From positions 40,649 through 104,648 of the forward strand of contig RAZJ01000008.1 of NCBI GenBank assembly GCA_003612625.1: a DNA stretch of 64,000 nucleotides. Direction: 5' to 3'. The position numbers and the translations under genes are program-made. Under the pieces are notes generated by a model. The model searched no databases and was not told the DNA's origin. It saw nothing but the letters and a program-made list of their open reading frames with translations. Position 1 is the stretch's first letter, and the number at the start of each line of letters is the position of its first letter. This DNA comes from a bacterium 1XD42-1 (GTDB lineage Bacteria > Bacillota > Clostridia > Oscillospirales > Ruminococcaceae). Shown here in pieces: positions 18,469 to 27,408 of this stretch.

Positions 18469-19623
18469 ATGAAAATGAAAAAATTGATGGCGTCCCTGCT
18501 GGCCGGAGCAATGCTCCTTTCTATGGCAGCTTGCGGCGGCGGTTCTGCCCCCAGTTCTTCTGCTGCTCCAGCTCCTGCTGCTGACAACAATTCTACCGCT
18601 GCTCCTGCTAACAGCGATGCTCCGGCTCCTGCTGCTGCCGATGGTGAAACACCTTACATAGCAGTCGTTTCCAAAGGCTTCCAGCATCAGTTCTGGCAGG
18701 TCGTTAAAAAAGGTGCTGATGACGCCGCAGCCGAACTGGGTGTTGAAATTACTTTTGACGGACCGCCCACAGAATCTGATATCGCAATTCAGGTTGATAT
18801 GCTCAAATCTGCTCTGGACAAAAAACCGGCTGCTGTCTGTTTAGCCGCTCTGGACCCGGATGCTGTAAAAGAACAACTGGACGCTTGTAAAGCTGCAAAT
18901 ATCCCGGTAATCGGTTTTGACTCCGGTGTACCTGGCGTCGAAATTTATGCAACTGCTGCAACAGATAATGAAGCTGCTGCTGCTATTGCTGCTGATGAAC
19001 TGTTCAAAAATGAAACCTTTAAATCCAAATTAGATGCTGCCACTCCAGATGCTCCTATCAAAGTTGGTGTTCTTTCCCAAGACGCAACTTCTGCTTCTAT
19101 CGTTGGCCGTACCACAGGCTTCATTGACAAACTGGTTGAATTAGCTGGTGCAGATAATGTCAGCGTCAGCGGCCATGACAAATATAAAAAAGACGCAGCT
19201 TCTCCGAAACTGCAAATCGTTGTCAATGTTCCGGCTACTACTTCCGCTGCCGACCAGAAAACCGGTGCTGAAGCCCTGTTAGGCGAAGGTTTGGCTGCTA
19301 TCTATGCTTCTAATGAAAATGCTGCTGGCGGTGTTCTGTCTGCTACCAATGACGGCAGCGACTTCGCTCCTGAAGGCAAATTCAAAGATACCATTTCCCT
19401 CGGCTTTGACGCAGGCAAAACCCAGCGTACTGCTGTTGAAAATGGCTGGTTCTATGGTTCCGTAACCCAGGATCCTTACTCCATCGGACACAAAGCAATT
19501 GAGCTGGCTGTTGATGCTATCAATGGCAAAGCTGCTGAAAGCCCCGTCGTAGATACCGGCGCAAAATGGTACAATGCTGAAAACCTGGCAGATCCTTCTA
19601 TCTCTGAGCTGGTTTACGAATAA
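18469..19623 (+). CDS. Sugar-binding lipoprotein of the ABC transporter (RbsB type)
   Basis: A 384-residue substrate-binding protein. The lipoprotein signal LLSMAACGGG places the lipid-modified cysteine at residue 21. A 40-residue Ala/Pro/Ser linker follows, then the two-lobed sugar-binding fold beginning YIAVVSKGFQHQFWQ. The conserved DNEAAAAIAADEL and SLGFDAGKTQRTAVENGW segments are visible, and the final VTQDPYSIGHKAIELAV is typical of ribose/galactose-type proteins. It follows the permease after 132 bases with its own promoter. It differs from the anchored paralogue at 11241-12230, which lacks the lipobox. Specificity unknown. Confidence 0.93.
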   Translation: MKMKKLMASLLAGAMLLSMAACGGGSAPSSSAAPAPAADNNSTAAPANSDAPAPAAADGETPYIAVVSKGFQHQFWQVVKKGADDAAAELGVEITFDGPPTESDIAIQVDMLKSALDKKPAAVCLAALDPDAVKEQLDACKAANIPVIGFDSGVPGVEIYATAATDNEAAAAIAADELFKNETFKSKLDAATPDAPIKVGVLSQDATSASIVGRTTGFIDKLVELAGADNVSVSGHDKYKKDAASPKLQIVVNVPATTSAADQKTGAEALLGEGLAAIYASNENAAGGVLSATNDGSDFAPEGKFKDTISLGFDAGKTQRTAVENGWFYGSVTQDPYSIGHKAIELAVDAINGKAAESPVVDTGAKWYNAENLADPSISELVYE

Positions 19624-19653
19624 TTTGCAGATTTAAAAAAACATAAATAAGTA

Positions 19654-19697
19654 AAAAATGCGGCTGTTTGAATATTAATTCAAACAGCCGCATTTTT
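19654..19697. terminator. Bidirectional terminator between the ABC operon and gntR
   Basis: A 20-base perfect stem (AAAAATGCGGCTGTTTGAAT and its complement) with a 4-base loop, T-rich on both strands. The gntR stop codon lies within it. Confidence 0.95.
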
Positions 19698-20406
19698 CAT
19701 CTTCATCTGCCGATTGGGCAATATTGTCCCGCAAGTCCTCCTGTACTTTGTTCAGATGGGCGCGCATGGCTTCTTCCGCGCCTTTCCCGTCCCGATCCTG
19801 TATGGTCTGCATAATATGTGTATGGGGCTGGACAACATTCAGAATGTTCTGGGGAACCTGGAACGTTTTGGAACGGAACATTTTCATTCCCTGAATAATC
19901 TGCTGGTTAATGGCGATCAGAAGGTGATTCCTTGTTCCTGCCAGAATAGCACTGTGGAAGTCCTCATCCAGCTGGGCAATCTGTGCGGCATCCTGCCGGT
20001 GTACAGCTTCCATCATTTTATCATGTAAAACCTTCAAATGCTGAATGTCCTCACTGCTGCCCTTTTCCGCCATGCGGCGGGCCGCCAGCGGCTCCAAAAC
20101 ATGACGGATTTCAATGGCATCCTGCAATTCAGATTCATTTTGAATCAGCCATTCCACAACCCCTTTGCTGCCATCCGGAATATGTTCAGCCACAAAAGCC
20201 CCACGGCCCGGTTTAATTTCCACATAGCCCCGGGCTTGCAGCAGGCGGAAAGCTTCCCGGACAGTGCCTCGCCCCACGCTCATCTGCTGGCAAAGATCCT
20301 TCTCTGCCGGAAGCTTCTCTCCTGGCTGATAGGTTTCCTCCTCAATAAGCTGGAGAATACGTTTTTCGACTTGCTGAACGATAGGGACGCGCTGAACTGG
20401 TTCCAT
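19675..20406 (-). CDS. FadR-subfamily GntR transcriptional regulator
   Basis: A 243-residue regulator. The winged helix-turn-helix lies at residues 8-75 (PGEKLPAEKDLCQQMSVGRG, TVREAFRLLQARGYVEIKPG). It is followed by an all-helical FCD ligand-binding domain with the metal/ligand residues in LDEDFHSAILAGTRN and VVQPHTHIM. It is divergent from the TRAP transporter operon. A perfect inverted repeat sits on the TRAP promoter, so it most likely represses that operon until a sugar acid is present. The C-terminus has a CGC motif. Similar regulators include UxuR/ExuR- and NanR-like proteins. Confidence 0.9.
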   Translation of the reverse strand: MEPVQRVPIVQQVEKRILQLIEEETYQPGEKLPAEKDLCQQMSVGRGTVREAFRLLQARGYVEIKPGRGAFVAEHIPDGSKGVVEWLIQNESELQDAIEIRHVLEPLAARRMAEKGSSEDIQHLKVLHDKMMEAVHRQDAAQIAQLDEDFHSAILAGTRNHLLIAINQQIIQGMKMFRSKTFQVPQNILNVVQPHTHIMQTIQDRDGKGAEEAMRAHLNKVQEDLRDNIAQSADEDEKCGCLN

Positions 20407-20591
20407 AGACTTTTCCTCCTGAAGTGTGTATTCTGCTGCATTTTTTAGTCATTTTGGGTTATTATACTTTCTTTTTCCTGTACCGTCAAGTAAACAGGCT
20501 GTGAAACAATCCTGAGGGTTTCCCCTGGGGCAGAGAAAATAAATTTGTCATATTACACAAAAATGGAAATTTTTTTCGTTATGTTTGTGTC

Positions 20592-20619
20592 TTGACGAAT
20601 GGAAATAAAAGTTTATAAT
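20592..20619 (+). promoter_or_regulatory. Promoter of the TRAP transporter operon
   Basis: TTGACG at 20592-20597, a 16-base spacer and TATAAT at 20614-20619. The expected transcription start falls within the adjoining operator. Confidence 0.8.
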
Positions 20620-20620
20620 G

Positions 20621-20640
20621 ATTGTATGATGTCATACAAT
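20621..20640. promoter_or_regulatory. GntR-type operator on the TRAP promoter
   Basis: Perfect palindrome ATTGTATGA-TG-TCATACAAT starting one base after the -10 box. The TTGTATGA half-site recurs as TTTGTATGA about 12 bases further on. Form and position fit repression by the divergent FadR-type regulator. Confidence 0.75.
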
Positions 20641-20708
20641 TTTAGCACATTTTGTATGAAAGATCAAGAGGCAGCTCTGCTGCCAAAGATAAACAAGGAG
20701 GAGTTACC

Positions 20709-21782
20709 ATGAAAAAGTTTGTTTCTGCCCTGTTAGCCTGCGCTATGGTGTTTTCCCTGGCTGCCTGCGGTGGAGGAAATCCCGGAAATGCCGGAAATAC
20801 CAGCAATGCCGGTAACAACAACGCCAGTGGCACAGGAGGATCGAATGGGGGCGATATCAAACCCATTACCTTAACGGTCTACTCTCCTGGTAACGAAAAT
20901 GCAGTACCTACCAAGGCTATTGCTGAATATGCCCGTCTGGTCGGTGAAGCTTCTAACGGTGCTATTACACTGGACGTCCATCATTCCGGTGAATTAGGCA
21001 ATGATGCTGAAGCAATTGAATCCACCCGTATGGGAACTATTGATATTATCTTTGCTGGGACTTCCGGTTTTACGGCTTTCTATGAACCGGCTAAGGTTTT
21101 AGATTTGCCCTTCCTTTTTGAAAGCGCGGAACAGGCTTATGAAGTAACCAACAGTGAAATTGGTGAACAGATTTTCTCTAAATTCGGTGATTTTGGCCTG
21201 GTATACCTGTCCGAAGGTGACAACGGTATGCGTCACATTTCCACAACGAACCGCCCTATTCACAGTGCCGCTGATGTAGCCGGTTTGAAAATCCGTGTCC
21301 CTACCAGCCAGCTGTATTTGGATGTATGGGAAGCCCTGGGCGCTACTCCTGTTGCCCTGGCTTTAACGGAACTGGCTCTGGCCCTGTCCAACGGCACCGC
21401 CGAAGGCCAGGACAATGCTACTTATCATTTGGTCGCCAATGCTACTTATGATAATATTAAGTATTTCTCCAATATCAACTATATGTGGATGGGATGTACA
21501 ATGGCTGCCAACAGCACAACCTGGAATAAGCTTGATCCTGCTGTTCAGAACATCCTGAAAGAACAGGCCAAAGCAGCCGCTAAATACAGCTTTGACACTA
21601 TTGCTGCCGATAATGAATCTGCTACGAAAACGCTCCAGGATGCCGGTGTAGAATTTGATTTTGAACCTGATGTGCAGTCCTTTAAAGATGCCCTGGGCGG
21701 TGACAGCTACTATGACCGTTATAAAAATGAGCCTTGGTATGATCAAGCCCTCTTGGATTCAATTCTTGCCGTTGTACGCTGA
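20709..21782 (+). CDS. TRAP transporter substrate-binding lipoprotein (DctP family)
   Basis: A 357-residue extracellular receptor of a tripartite ATP-independent transporter for an organic or sugar acid. The start at 20709 (MKKFVSALLACAM) follows AGGAGG. The lipobox is SLAACGGG, then an Asn/Gly-rich linker (about residues 22-50). The DctP core carries the family segments HHSGELGNDAEAIESTRMGT and AGLKIRVPTSQL, the latter with the arginine that binds the substrate carboxylate, and LALALSNGTAEGQDN. It is first in the operon, and a leaky terminator separates it from the membrane subunits. Confidence 0.92.
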   Translation: MKKFVSALLACAMVFSLAACGGGNPGNAGNTSNAGNNNASGTGGSNGGDIKPITLTVYSPGNENAVPTKAIAEYARLVGEASNGAITLDVHHSGELGNDAEAIESTRMGTIDIIFAGTSGFTAFYEPAKVLDLPFLFESAEQAYEVTNSEIGEQIFSKFGDFGLVYLSEGDNGMRHISTTNRPIHSAADVAGLKIRVPTSQLYLDVWEALGATPVALALTELALALSNGTAEGQDNATYHLVANATYDNIKYFSNINYMWMGCTMAANSTTWNKLDPAVQNILKEQAKAAAKYSFDTIAADNESATKTLQDAGVEFDFEPDVQSFKDALGGDSYYDRYKNEPWYDQALLDSILAVVR

Positions 21783-21802
21783 TCCTTAACAACTAACTTG
21801 TG

Positions 21803-21842
21803 ATGGCTGTATAGGCCGCCAGCCTGTGCAGCCATTTTGTTT
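21803..21842 (+). terminator. Intra-operon attenuating terminator between dctP and dctQ
   Basis: A 14-bp stem with two mismatches or wobbles (ATGGCTGTATAGGC with GCCTGTGCAGCCAT) is followed by TTTTGTTT. The short, interrupted T-tract suggests partial termination, favouring binding protein over permease. Confidence 0.65.
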
Positions 21843-21856
21843 CAGGGAGGAACTTT

Positions 21857-22375
21857 ATGAAACTGTGTAAACGGATCACCCGCGGAATTGCAAAAGGGGC
21901 CGAAATCATTTGTATGATTATGATCGCTACTTTGGTTTTGGTGATTGTCATTGAATTGTGCCGGCGGAATTTCTTTAACCAGTCTTACCGCGGCACCATT
22001 GAAGTATGCGGTATTTGTTTTTTATGGATGGCTTTTATCGGCCTGATCCCCCTATATCATGACAATGGTTTAATGCGGCTGGATTTTCTGGTTTCCAAAA
22101 CAAAAGGAACCATTTTTAACATCATTTATTTTACTAATAAAGGATTCAGCCTGATGCTGGGAATCGTTATGATCATTGCTTTCGTGGCCCAGTACCCCTA
22201 TGTTAATACCCGCTATTATTCCACCTTTGCAATGCAAATCCCTTATACCGTCCAGTATATCCCTATGTGTATTGCCGGAGCTTATATTGCATTGAAATCA
22301 ATCGAACAAATGGCAGAGCGCATTTTAACACTTACTGGAAAGCTGCCAGATGACATGGGAGGGGCAAAATCATGA
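21857..22375 (+). CDS. TRAP transporter small membrane subunit (DctQ family)
   Basis: A 172-residue protein with four hydrophobic helices (near residues 16-36, 50-70, 88-108 and 128-148). It has the family motifs ELCRRNFFNQSYRGTIEV and YYSTFAMQIPYTVQYIPM. It pairs with the large subunit, whose ATG overlaps its stop codon (ATGA), indicating coupled translation. Confidence 0.9.
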   Translation: MKLCKRITRGIAKGAEIICMIMIATLVLVIVIELCRRNFFNQSYRGTIEVCGICFLWMAFIGLIPLYHDNGLMRLDFLVSKTKGTIFNIIYFTNKGFSLMLGIVMIIAFVAQYPYVNTRYYSTFAMQIPYTVQYIPMCIAGAYIALKSIEQMAERILTLTGKLPDDMGGAKS

Positions 22376-23646
22376 TTATTTTTCTGTTGGCTTTTGTTGT
22401 CCTTCTGGTAATCGGAGTCCCTATCAGTATTTCGATCGGCGCCTCTGCTGTGCTGGGCTGCCTGTCGCTGGGCTATCCCCTTGTAGTCATTGGTCAGAAA
22501 ATGGTCAGTGGTGTCGATTCTTTCCTGCTGATTGCTGTCCCGTTGTTTATCCTTGCCGGCAACCTGATGAATGCCGGGAAAATTACAGAAAAACTTTTTG
22601 ATACTGCAAAAGAGCTGGTAGGCTGGATTCCCGGCGGCCTGGCCCATGCCAACGTGGTAGCAAGTATTATTTTTGCTGGCATGTCCGGTTCTGCTGTCGC
22701 AGATGCCGGCGGCCTGGGAGCCATTGAGATGGAAGCCATGAAAACCAACGGATATGATGAGGAATTTTCTGGTGCTGTTACAGCATCTTCCTCTGTTATC
22801 GGGCCAGTTTTCCCACCTTCTATTCCCTTGATTATTTATGGAAGTGTTGCCAGTGTCAGCGTAGACAAGCTGTTTATGGGTGGCGTAGTCCCTGGCGTAC
22901 TAATGGGTATCCTTTTGATGATTATGATCCTGGGCTTTGCTATTGTACGCAAGTATGAATGTCATCCCTTCAACTTTATGAAACTGATCCGTCAGTTCCT
23001 TTACTCCATCCCAGCCCTTATGACGCCAATTATTATCCTGTGCGGCTTTGTAGTAGGCTGGTTTACCCCTACGGAAGCTTCCTCCATTGCGGTTATTTAT
23101 TCTTTACTGATCGCCTTGTTCCTTTATCGTACATTGGATTGGAAAAGCTTTCTCAAATGCTTGAAGGATTCTGCGATTTCTTCTGCCAATACCTTATTTA
23201 TTATTGGTACATCTACTTTATTTACTTATGTTATGGCCATGGAAGGCATTTCCGGCCAAATGGCTAATGCTATTCTGGGGCTCAGCAGCAACCCAAATGT
23301 GATTCTGCTGGTTATCAATGTTCTGCTTCTGGTCTTGGGCATGGTTATGGAACCAGGTGCTATCTTAACACTTATGCTTCCTGTATTGCTGCCTATTGCG
23401 AAAGGCTTGAACTTGGATCTGGTTCAGTTCGGGGTCATGATTGTTTTGAATCTGATGATCGGGCAGGTTACTCCACCTTTCGGTGTATGCTTGTTTGTTA
23501 TTTCCGACGTGAACAAGATGAAACTGGAAAAGCTCTATAAAGCTGTTTTGCCTTTCCTGATTCCCCTTATTTTGACTTTACTGCTTGTTACTTATATTCC
23601 TGGTATTGTCACATTCCTGCCGAACCTGCTGCTGACTACGCCTTAA
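22372..23646 (+). CDS. TRAP transporter large membrane subunit (DctM family)
   Basis: The 424-residue, roughly 12-helix permease that drives Na+-dependent uptake of the ligand delivered by the DctP protein. Typical DctM segments are IAVPLFILAGNLMNAG, IIFAGMSGSAVADAGGLG, VIGPVFPPSIPLIIYG, WFTPTEASSIAV and VTPPFGVCLFV. The whole length is open and free of frameshifts. The enzymes for the imported compound follow directly. Confidence 0.95.
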   Translation: MIIFLLAFVVLLVIGVPISISIGASAVLGCLSLGYPLVVIGQKMVSGVDSFLLIAVPLFILAGNLMNAGKITEKLFDTAKELVGWIPGGLAHANVVASIIFAGMSGSAVADAGGLGAIEMEAMKTNGYDEEFSGAVTASSSVIGPVFPPSIPLIIYGSVASVSVDKLFMGGVVPGVLMGILLMIMILGFAIVRKYECHPFNFMKLIRQFLYSIPALMTPIIILCGFVVGWFTPTEASSIAVIYSLLIALFLYRTLDWKSFLKCLKDSAISSANTLFIIGTSTLFTYVMAMEGISGQMANAILGLSSNPNVILLVINVLLLVLGMVMEPGAILTLMLPVLLPIAKGLNLDLVQFGVMIVLNLMIGQVTPPFGVCLFVISDVNKMKLEKLYKAVLPFLIPLILTLLLVTYIPGIVTFLPNLLLTTP

Positions 23647-23671
23647 AATGAGAGAGGAGATTTTTAATATT

Positions 23672-24505
23672 ATGAGCGATAATCTTTTTAGTGTTGAAAA
23701 TAAAATATGTATTGTTACTGGCGGCCTGGGCCAGATCGGAAAAAACTTTGTGGAAGAATTATGGAACCGGGGTGCCCGGGTAGCCGTATGGGGCCGCACC
23801 ATCAATGACGAACGGATTGCAAAAACTTTGGGAGAAAAAGCCCTGCATGATCCGAACCTGCGCTTTTATTGTGTAGATATTAACAAGAAGGATACACTGG
23901 AAACTGCTTTGGATGATATGGAGCAGGTATGGAAAGATGCTCCGGATGTGCTGGTAAATAATGCGGGCATTGACACCCAGCCTTCTGCACCGCCTGAAGT
24001 ATCAGGTCCTTTTGAAAACTTTCCTGAAGAAATCTTCCGTGAAGTAGTCGATGTAAACCTTGTTGGCGCTTTTCTGGCCTGCCAAGCAGTAGGAGCCCGG
24101 ATGATTCGGGCTGACAAAGGCGGTTCTATTATCAATGTCGGTTCCATTTATGGCATGTTATCTCCGATCCAGGATATTTATGCCTATAAAAAAGAATTAA
24201 CTGGAGTACCTTTTATTAAGCCTGTCGCTTATTCCGCTGCTAAATCAGGAATTTATAATTTAACCCGCTATCTGGCTACTTATTGGGGGAAAAAGAATAT
24301 CCGTGTGAATACTTTAACTCCTGCCGGGGTATGGCGTGATACCCAGGATGAAACATTTCAGGCAAATTTCTGCGCCCGTATGCCTATGGGCCGTATGTCC
24401 CGTGAAAACGAGTACAATGGTGCGTTAATCTTTTTAGCTTCTCAAGCTTCTTCCTTTATGACTGGCTCTAATCTGGTAATTGATGGAGGATGGACTGCAT
24501 GGTAA
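23672..24505 (+). CDS. Short-chain dehydrogenase/reductase
   Basis: A 277-residue classical SDR. The ATG at 23672 (MSDNLFSVENKICIV) was chosen because GAGAGGAGA lies upstream; an ATG at 23648 overlaps that site. The Rossmann motif TGGLGQIGKNF, NNAG and the active-site Ser (INVGSIYG) with YSAAK are all present. An insertion between the serine and the tyrosine (about YAYKKELTGVPFIKPVA) is larger than in minimal SDRs. It likely oxidises or reduces a hydroxyl or keto group of the acid sugar imported by the TRAP system. The exact substrate is unknown. Confidence 0.88.
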   Translation: MSDNLFSVENKICIVTGGLGQIGKNFVEELWNRGARVAVWGRTINDERIAKTLGEKALHDPNLRFYCVDINKKDTLETALDDMEQVWKDAPDVLVNNAGIDTQPSAPPEVSGPFENFPEEIFREVVDVNLVGAFLACQAVGARMIRADKGGSIINVGSIYGMLSPIQDIYAYKKELTGVPFIKPVAYSAAKSGIYNLTRYLATYWGKKNIRVNTLTPAGVWRDTQDETFQANFCARMPMGRMSRENEYNGALIFLASQASSFMTGSNLVIDGGWTAW

Positions 24506-25392
24506 ACGTGAAGCCGGAACAGTTCCATAAAATTTGGTCTGCTCTTATTACTCCCACAAATCAAGATGAAAGCATCAACTATGAAGCTCTGGAGCGCATT
24601 GTGGAGCTCCAGCTCCAGGATGGAGTAGAAGGTTTCTATTGCTGCGGTTCCTCTGGTGAAGGTTTGCTTCTCAGCCTGGACGAACGTAAGAAGGTGCTAG
24701 AACATACTTTGAAAGCCGTAAATGGAAGGGCACCTGTTATTTCTCATGTAGGCACGATCCGTACCAAAGATGTGATTGACCTGGCCCGTCATGCCATGTC
24801 TGCTGGGGCTTTAGCCGTTTCCATGATTCCGCCTTACTATTATAAATTTTCTATGGATGAAATAACAGGCTACTATGAAGATGTAATTCAAGCCCTGCCA
24901 AATGTACCTGCTATTGTCTACAATATCCCTCAATTTACTGGTGTAGAGTTTAATAAGGATAATGCTGGCCGATTGCTGGCAAATGAAAATATTGTTGGCA
25001 TTAAACACACTTCAAACAATTTGTACAGTCTGGAGCGCATGGGTCAGGCTTTTCCTGGGAAAGCCCTTATCAACGGCTTTGATGAACAGTTCCTGGGAGC
25101 ATTGTCTATGGGTTCCTGTGCTACGATTGGAACCACAGTCAATCTGTTTGCACCGTTGTTCCACAAAGTCCAGGAAGCCTTTCAGCGCGGCGATATGGCC
25201 CAGGCGTACCATTGGCAGCATGCCATTAACCTGCGGGTAGAAGCAACCGTCAAGATAGGGATCTTCAATGCCATGAAATATGGCTGGACTCTCAAAGGAG
25301 TCGACTGCGGGTTCTGCCGCGCCCCCTTCCGGCCTTTGGATGAAGCCGCCCGGAAAGCCATGGCTGATCTGATAGCCCTGCCCCTGGAATAA
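24499..25392 (+). CDS. N-acetylneuraminate-lyase-like aldolase (DapA superfamily)
   Basis: A 297-residue TIM-barrel lyase of the dihydrodipicolinate synthase/N-acetylneuraminate lyase superfamily. The start at ATG 24499 has GGAGG 9 bases upstream and overlaps the SDR stop. The Schiff-base lysine is in VGIKHTSNNLYSLE and the catalytic tyrosine in PAIVYNIPQFTG. The KxTS-LY pattern, GSSGEG and SHVGT are closer to sialic acid lyase than to DapA. No nanE or nanK lies nearby, so a substrate other than sialic acid (another 2-keto-3-deoxy acid) remains open. Last gene of the TRAP operon; a terminator follows. Confidence 0.85.
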   Translation: MVNVKPEQFHKIWSALITPTNQDESINYEALERIVELQLQDGVEGFYCCGSSGEGLLLSLDERKKVLEHTLKAVNGRAPVISHVGTIRTKDVIDLARHAMSAGALAVSMIPPYYYKFSMDEITGYYEDVIQALPNVPAIVYNIPQFTGVEFNKDNAGRLLANENIVGIKHTSNNLYSLERMGQAFPGKALINGFDEQFLGALSMGSCATIGTTVNLFAPLFHKVQEAFQRGDMAQAYHWQHAINLRVEATVKIGIFNAMKYGWTLKGVDCGFCRAPFRPLDEAARKAMADLIALPLE

Positions 25393-25412
25393 ACAGAATA
25401 ACCAGCAAAACA

Positions 25413-25446
25413 GGAGGAGCTCCACAAGGAAGCTCCTCCATTTTTT
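25413..25446 (+). terminator. Terminator after the TRAP/lyase operon
   Basis: The stem GGAGGAGCT/AGCTCCTCC with a 9-base loop is followed by ATTTTTT. Confidence 0.92.
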
Positions 25447-25477
25447 GTGATCACAATATTTTAAAATAAGACCGAAA

Positions 25478-27277
25478 TTACCGGAGTAATTGCAGGACTT
25501 GTTGCGGCTGCTGGTTAGCCTGAGCCAGCATGGATTGAGCAGCCTGAACGAGAACATTGTTCTTTGTAAAGGCCATCATTTCCTGAGCCATATCAGTATC
25601 ACGGATACGGCTTTCTGCGTTGGTCATGTTTTCAGTGGTGGTTGCCAGGTTGTTCAGAGTATGCTCTAAACGATTCTGGAGAGCACCCAGACGGCCGCGG
25701 TTTACGGAAACTTTTTCAATGGCGGATTTTACGCGGTCAATACTTTCAGCGGAGATGCCCTGATCAGTAACGTCAAGCCCTTCAATGCCTAAGCCTTTAG
25801 AACTCATGTCGTCAACATAAACAGTAACTTTGTTGAAATCTTCGTTGGTATCGCCGACTTGAAGGGTCAAGCCGCCTTCGGATTTTTGTGGAGCAGCAAT
25901 ATTATCTTTCAGAGCAATATGAACATTCTCTGTATTAGTGCCGCTAACTTCCCAACTAGTTACTCCATTTGTGGTTGAAGCTTTACCTGCTGTAACCAAC
26001 AAACCTGTTGCTGCACCAATAGTTGTGGCCATTTTTGCAACATCAGTATCGGTTGGAGTTGTACCTGCGGCAGCCATTGCAACATAATTGTTTCCTACAC
26101 CAGCTTCGGATAAAAGAGTTTTTATGTTATCAGTGAAATTAGCAGCTGTAGCAAATTTGTTGTCCATAAAGACAAATTTTTGGCCGTTAATCTCAAATAT
26201 GCTTTTTTCGAGTGTGTCTGCATTACCATCCCAAACAGTCGCTTTTGACAGATCTAATGTTTTGAAGCTATCAACAGCGGTTGTTACACCGTTATTGCCA
26301 ACAGTAACTACTGGAGCATTTTTTGTCTCTGTTCCATTCGGAGCTATTATTGTTTTCCCCATTTTATCAAGAGAAGCACCATTTGCTCCTGCTTGTACCG
26401 CAGTAAAATTAAGCTGTCCTTTATTTGCTGTATCTGCCTGAACCTTAAAGTTTGCGGAAAAGTCTTTATCTTTGCTTAATTCTGTTGCAACAGCTTCGGC
26501 AACCTTATCAAGATCCAATTTAAGGGCATCGCCTATATTAACTACATATTCTGTACCGTCAGCCGTTCTTAGAGCTATATCGCTTTTAGCTGTATCACCG
26601 AAAGTAGTTTTTCCATCTGCACTTACGAGCTCAAATTCTATATCTTTCTTCTGATGTTTGCCATCATTATCTGTATACTCAAAACTGTATACATACTTAT
26701 CCCCTTTGTTGGCAGCAGTAAGGGTATCCTGAGTAAGAGCAGCTGTTGCAAATGTTCCTTTAGTAGGATCAACTGTATTAACACCGCCCAGCATGGTGCC
26801 AGTCAAAGCGCTCAAATCAACTGTAACGCTTCCTACGCCTTTTGCGCCGCCTTCTGCCAAAGAGCCGTCCAGCAGTTTCAAACCGTTGAAGTTTGTACCT
26901 GCGGAAATACGGTCGATTTCTTCGGTGATTTGGTCAACTTCTGCCTGGATTTTGTCACGGTCGGTTGCCTGATAGATGCCGTTGGCGGATTCTACGCCCA
27001 GTTCAACCAGACGGTTCAGCATGGAATGAACTTCTGTCAGTGCGCCTTCTGCGGTCTGTACCAAGGAAATACCGTCTTTTGCGTTCAGTTGTGCTCTTTC
27101 CAAACCTGTGATTTGGGCACGCATTTTTTCGGAAATGGCTAAACCTGCGGCGTCGTCGCCTGCACGGTTAATGCGGTAACCGGAAGACAGTTTTTCCAGG
27201 TTTTTCTGAACTGCATTGTTGTTTGTTCCTAACCGATTGTAGGAATTGAGAGCCATAATGTTGTGTTGAATGATCAT
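25478..27277 (-). CDS. Flagellin
   Basis: Filament subunit of the flagellum, exported by the flagellar type III system. The conserved D0/D1 ends are intact: N-terminal [17 protein letters not shown] with [20 protein letters not shown], and C-terminal [20 protein letters not shown] ending in [11 protein letters not shown]. Between about residues 140 and 510 lies a long variable region, Ala/Thr/Asp-rich, giving 599 residues against about 280-500 for many flagellins. Translation starts at 27277 behind GGGAGGA. Two AGGGA motifs in the leader are probable CsrA sites. The gene lies downstream of an extended csrA on the same strand, and no other flagellar gene is in the window. Confidence 0.95.
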   Translation of the reverse strand: MIIQHNIMALNSYNRLGTNNNAVQKNLEKLSSGYRINRAGDDAAGLAISEKMRAQITGLERAQLNAKDGISLVQTAEGALTEVHSMLNRLVELGVESANGIYQATDRDKIQAEVDQITEEIDRISAGTNFNGLKLLDGSLAEGGAKGVGSVTVDLSALTGTMLGGVNTVDPTKGTFATAALTQDTLTAANKGDKYVYSFEYTDNDGKHQKKDIEFELVSADGKTTFGDTAKSDIALRTADGTEYVVNIGDALKLDLDKVAEAVATELSKDKDFSANFKVQADTANKGQLNFTAVQAGANGASLDKMGKTIIAPNGTETKNAPVVTVGNNGVTTAVDSFKTLDLSKATVWDGNADTLEKSIFEINGQKFVFMDNKFATAANFTDNIKTLLSEAGVGNNYVAMAAAGTTPTDTDVAKMATTIGAATGLLVTAGKASTTNGVTSWEVSGTNTENVHIALKDNIAAPQKSEGGLTLQVGDTNEDFNKVTVYVDDMSSKGLGIEGLDVTDQGISAESIDRVKSAIEKVSVNRGRLGALQNRLEHTLNNLATTTENMTNAESRIRDTDMAQEMMAFTKNNVLVQAAQSMLAQANQQPQQVLQLLR

Positions 27278-27287
27278 TGATAAATCC

Positions 27288-27325
27288 TCCCTGACTTGTT
27301 AGCACGGTGGCGAATCCCTGCCGCC
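27288..27325 (-). promoter_or_regulatory. Probable CsrA-binding sites in the flagellin leader
   Basis: Read on the minus strand, the leader holds an AGGGA (27319-27315) in the 9-base loop of a GGCG/CGCC hairpin spanning 27325-27309. A second AGGGA (27292-27288) runs directly into the GGA of the ribosome site. CsrA recognises ANGGA, ideally in a hairpin loop plus at the ribosome site, as at B. subtilis hag. The csrA-like gene is directly upstream. Confidence 0.7.
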
Positions 27326-27359
27326 GCGTTTTTTAAATTTTGCGCCGCTTGTTTTTTGG

Positions 27360-27379
27360 ATTTCGGGGTACCCCAAAAT
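27360..27379. repeat. Palindrome between csrA and flagellin genes
   Basis: ATTTCGGGG-TA-CCCCAAAAT forms an 18-base near-perfect stem (one G-U pair) in the RNA. It may stabilise the flagellin message or fold with the CsrA sites. No T-tract follows, so it is not a standard terminator. Confidence 0.5.
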
Positions 27380-27408
27380 CGAAAGAATAACACTGCGGCT
27401 ATTGTATC

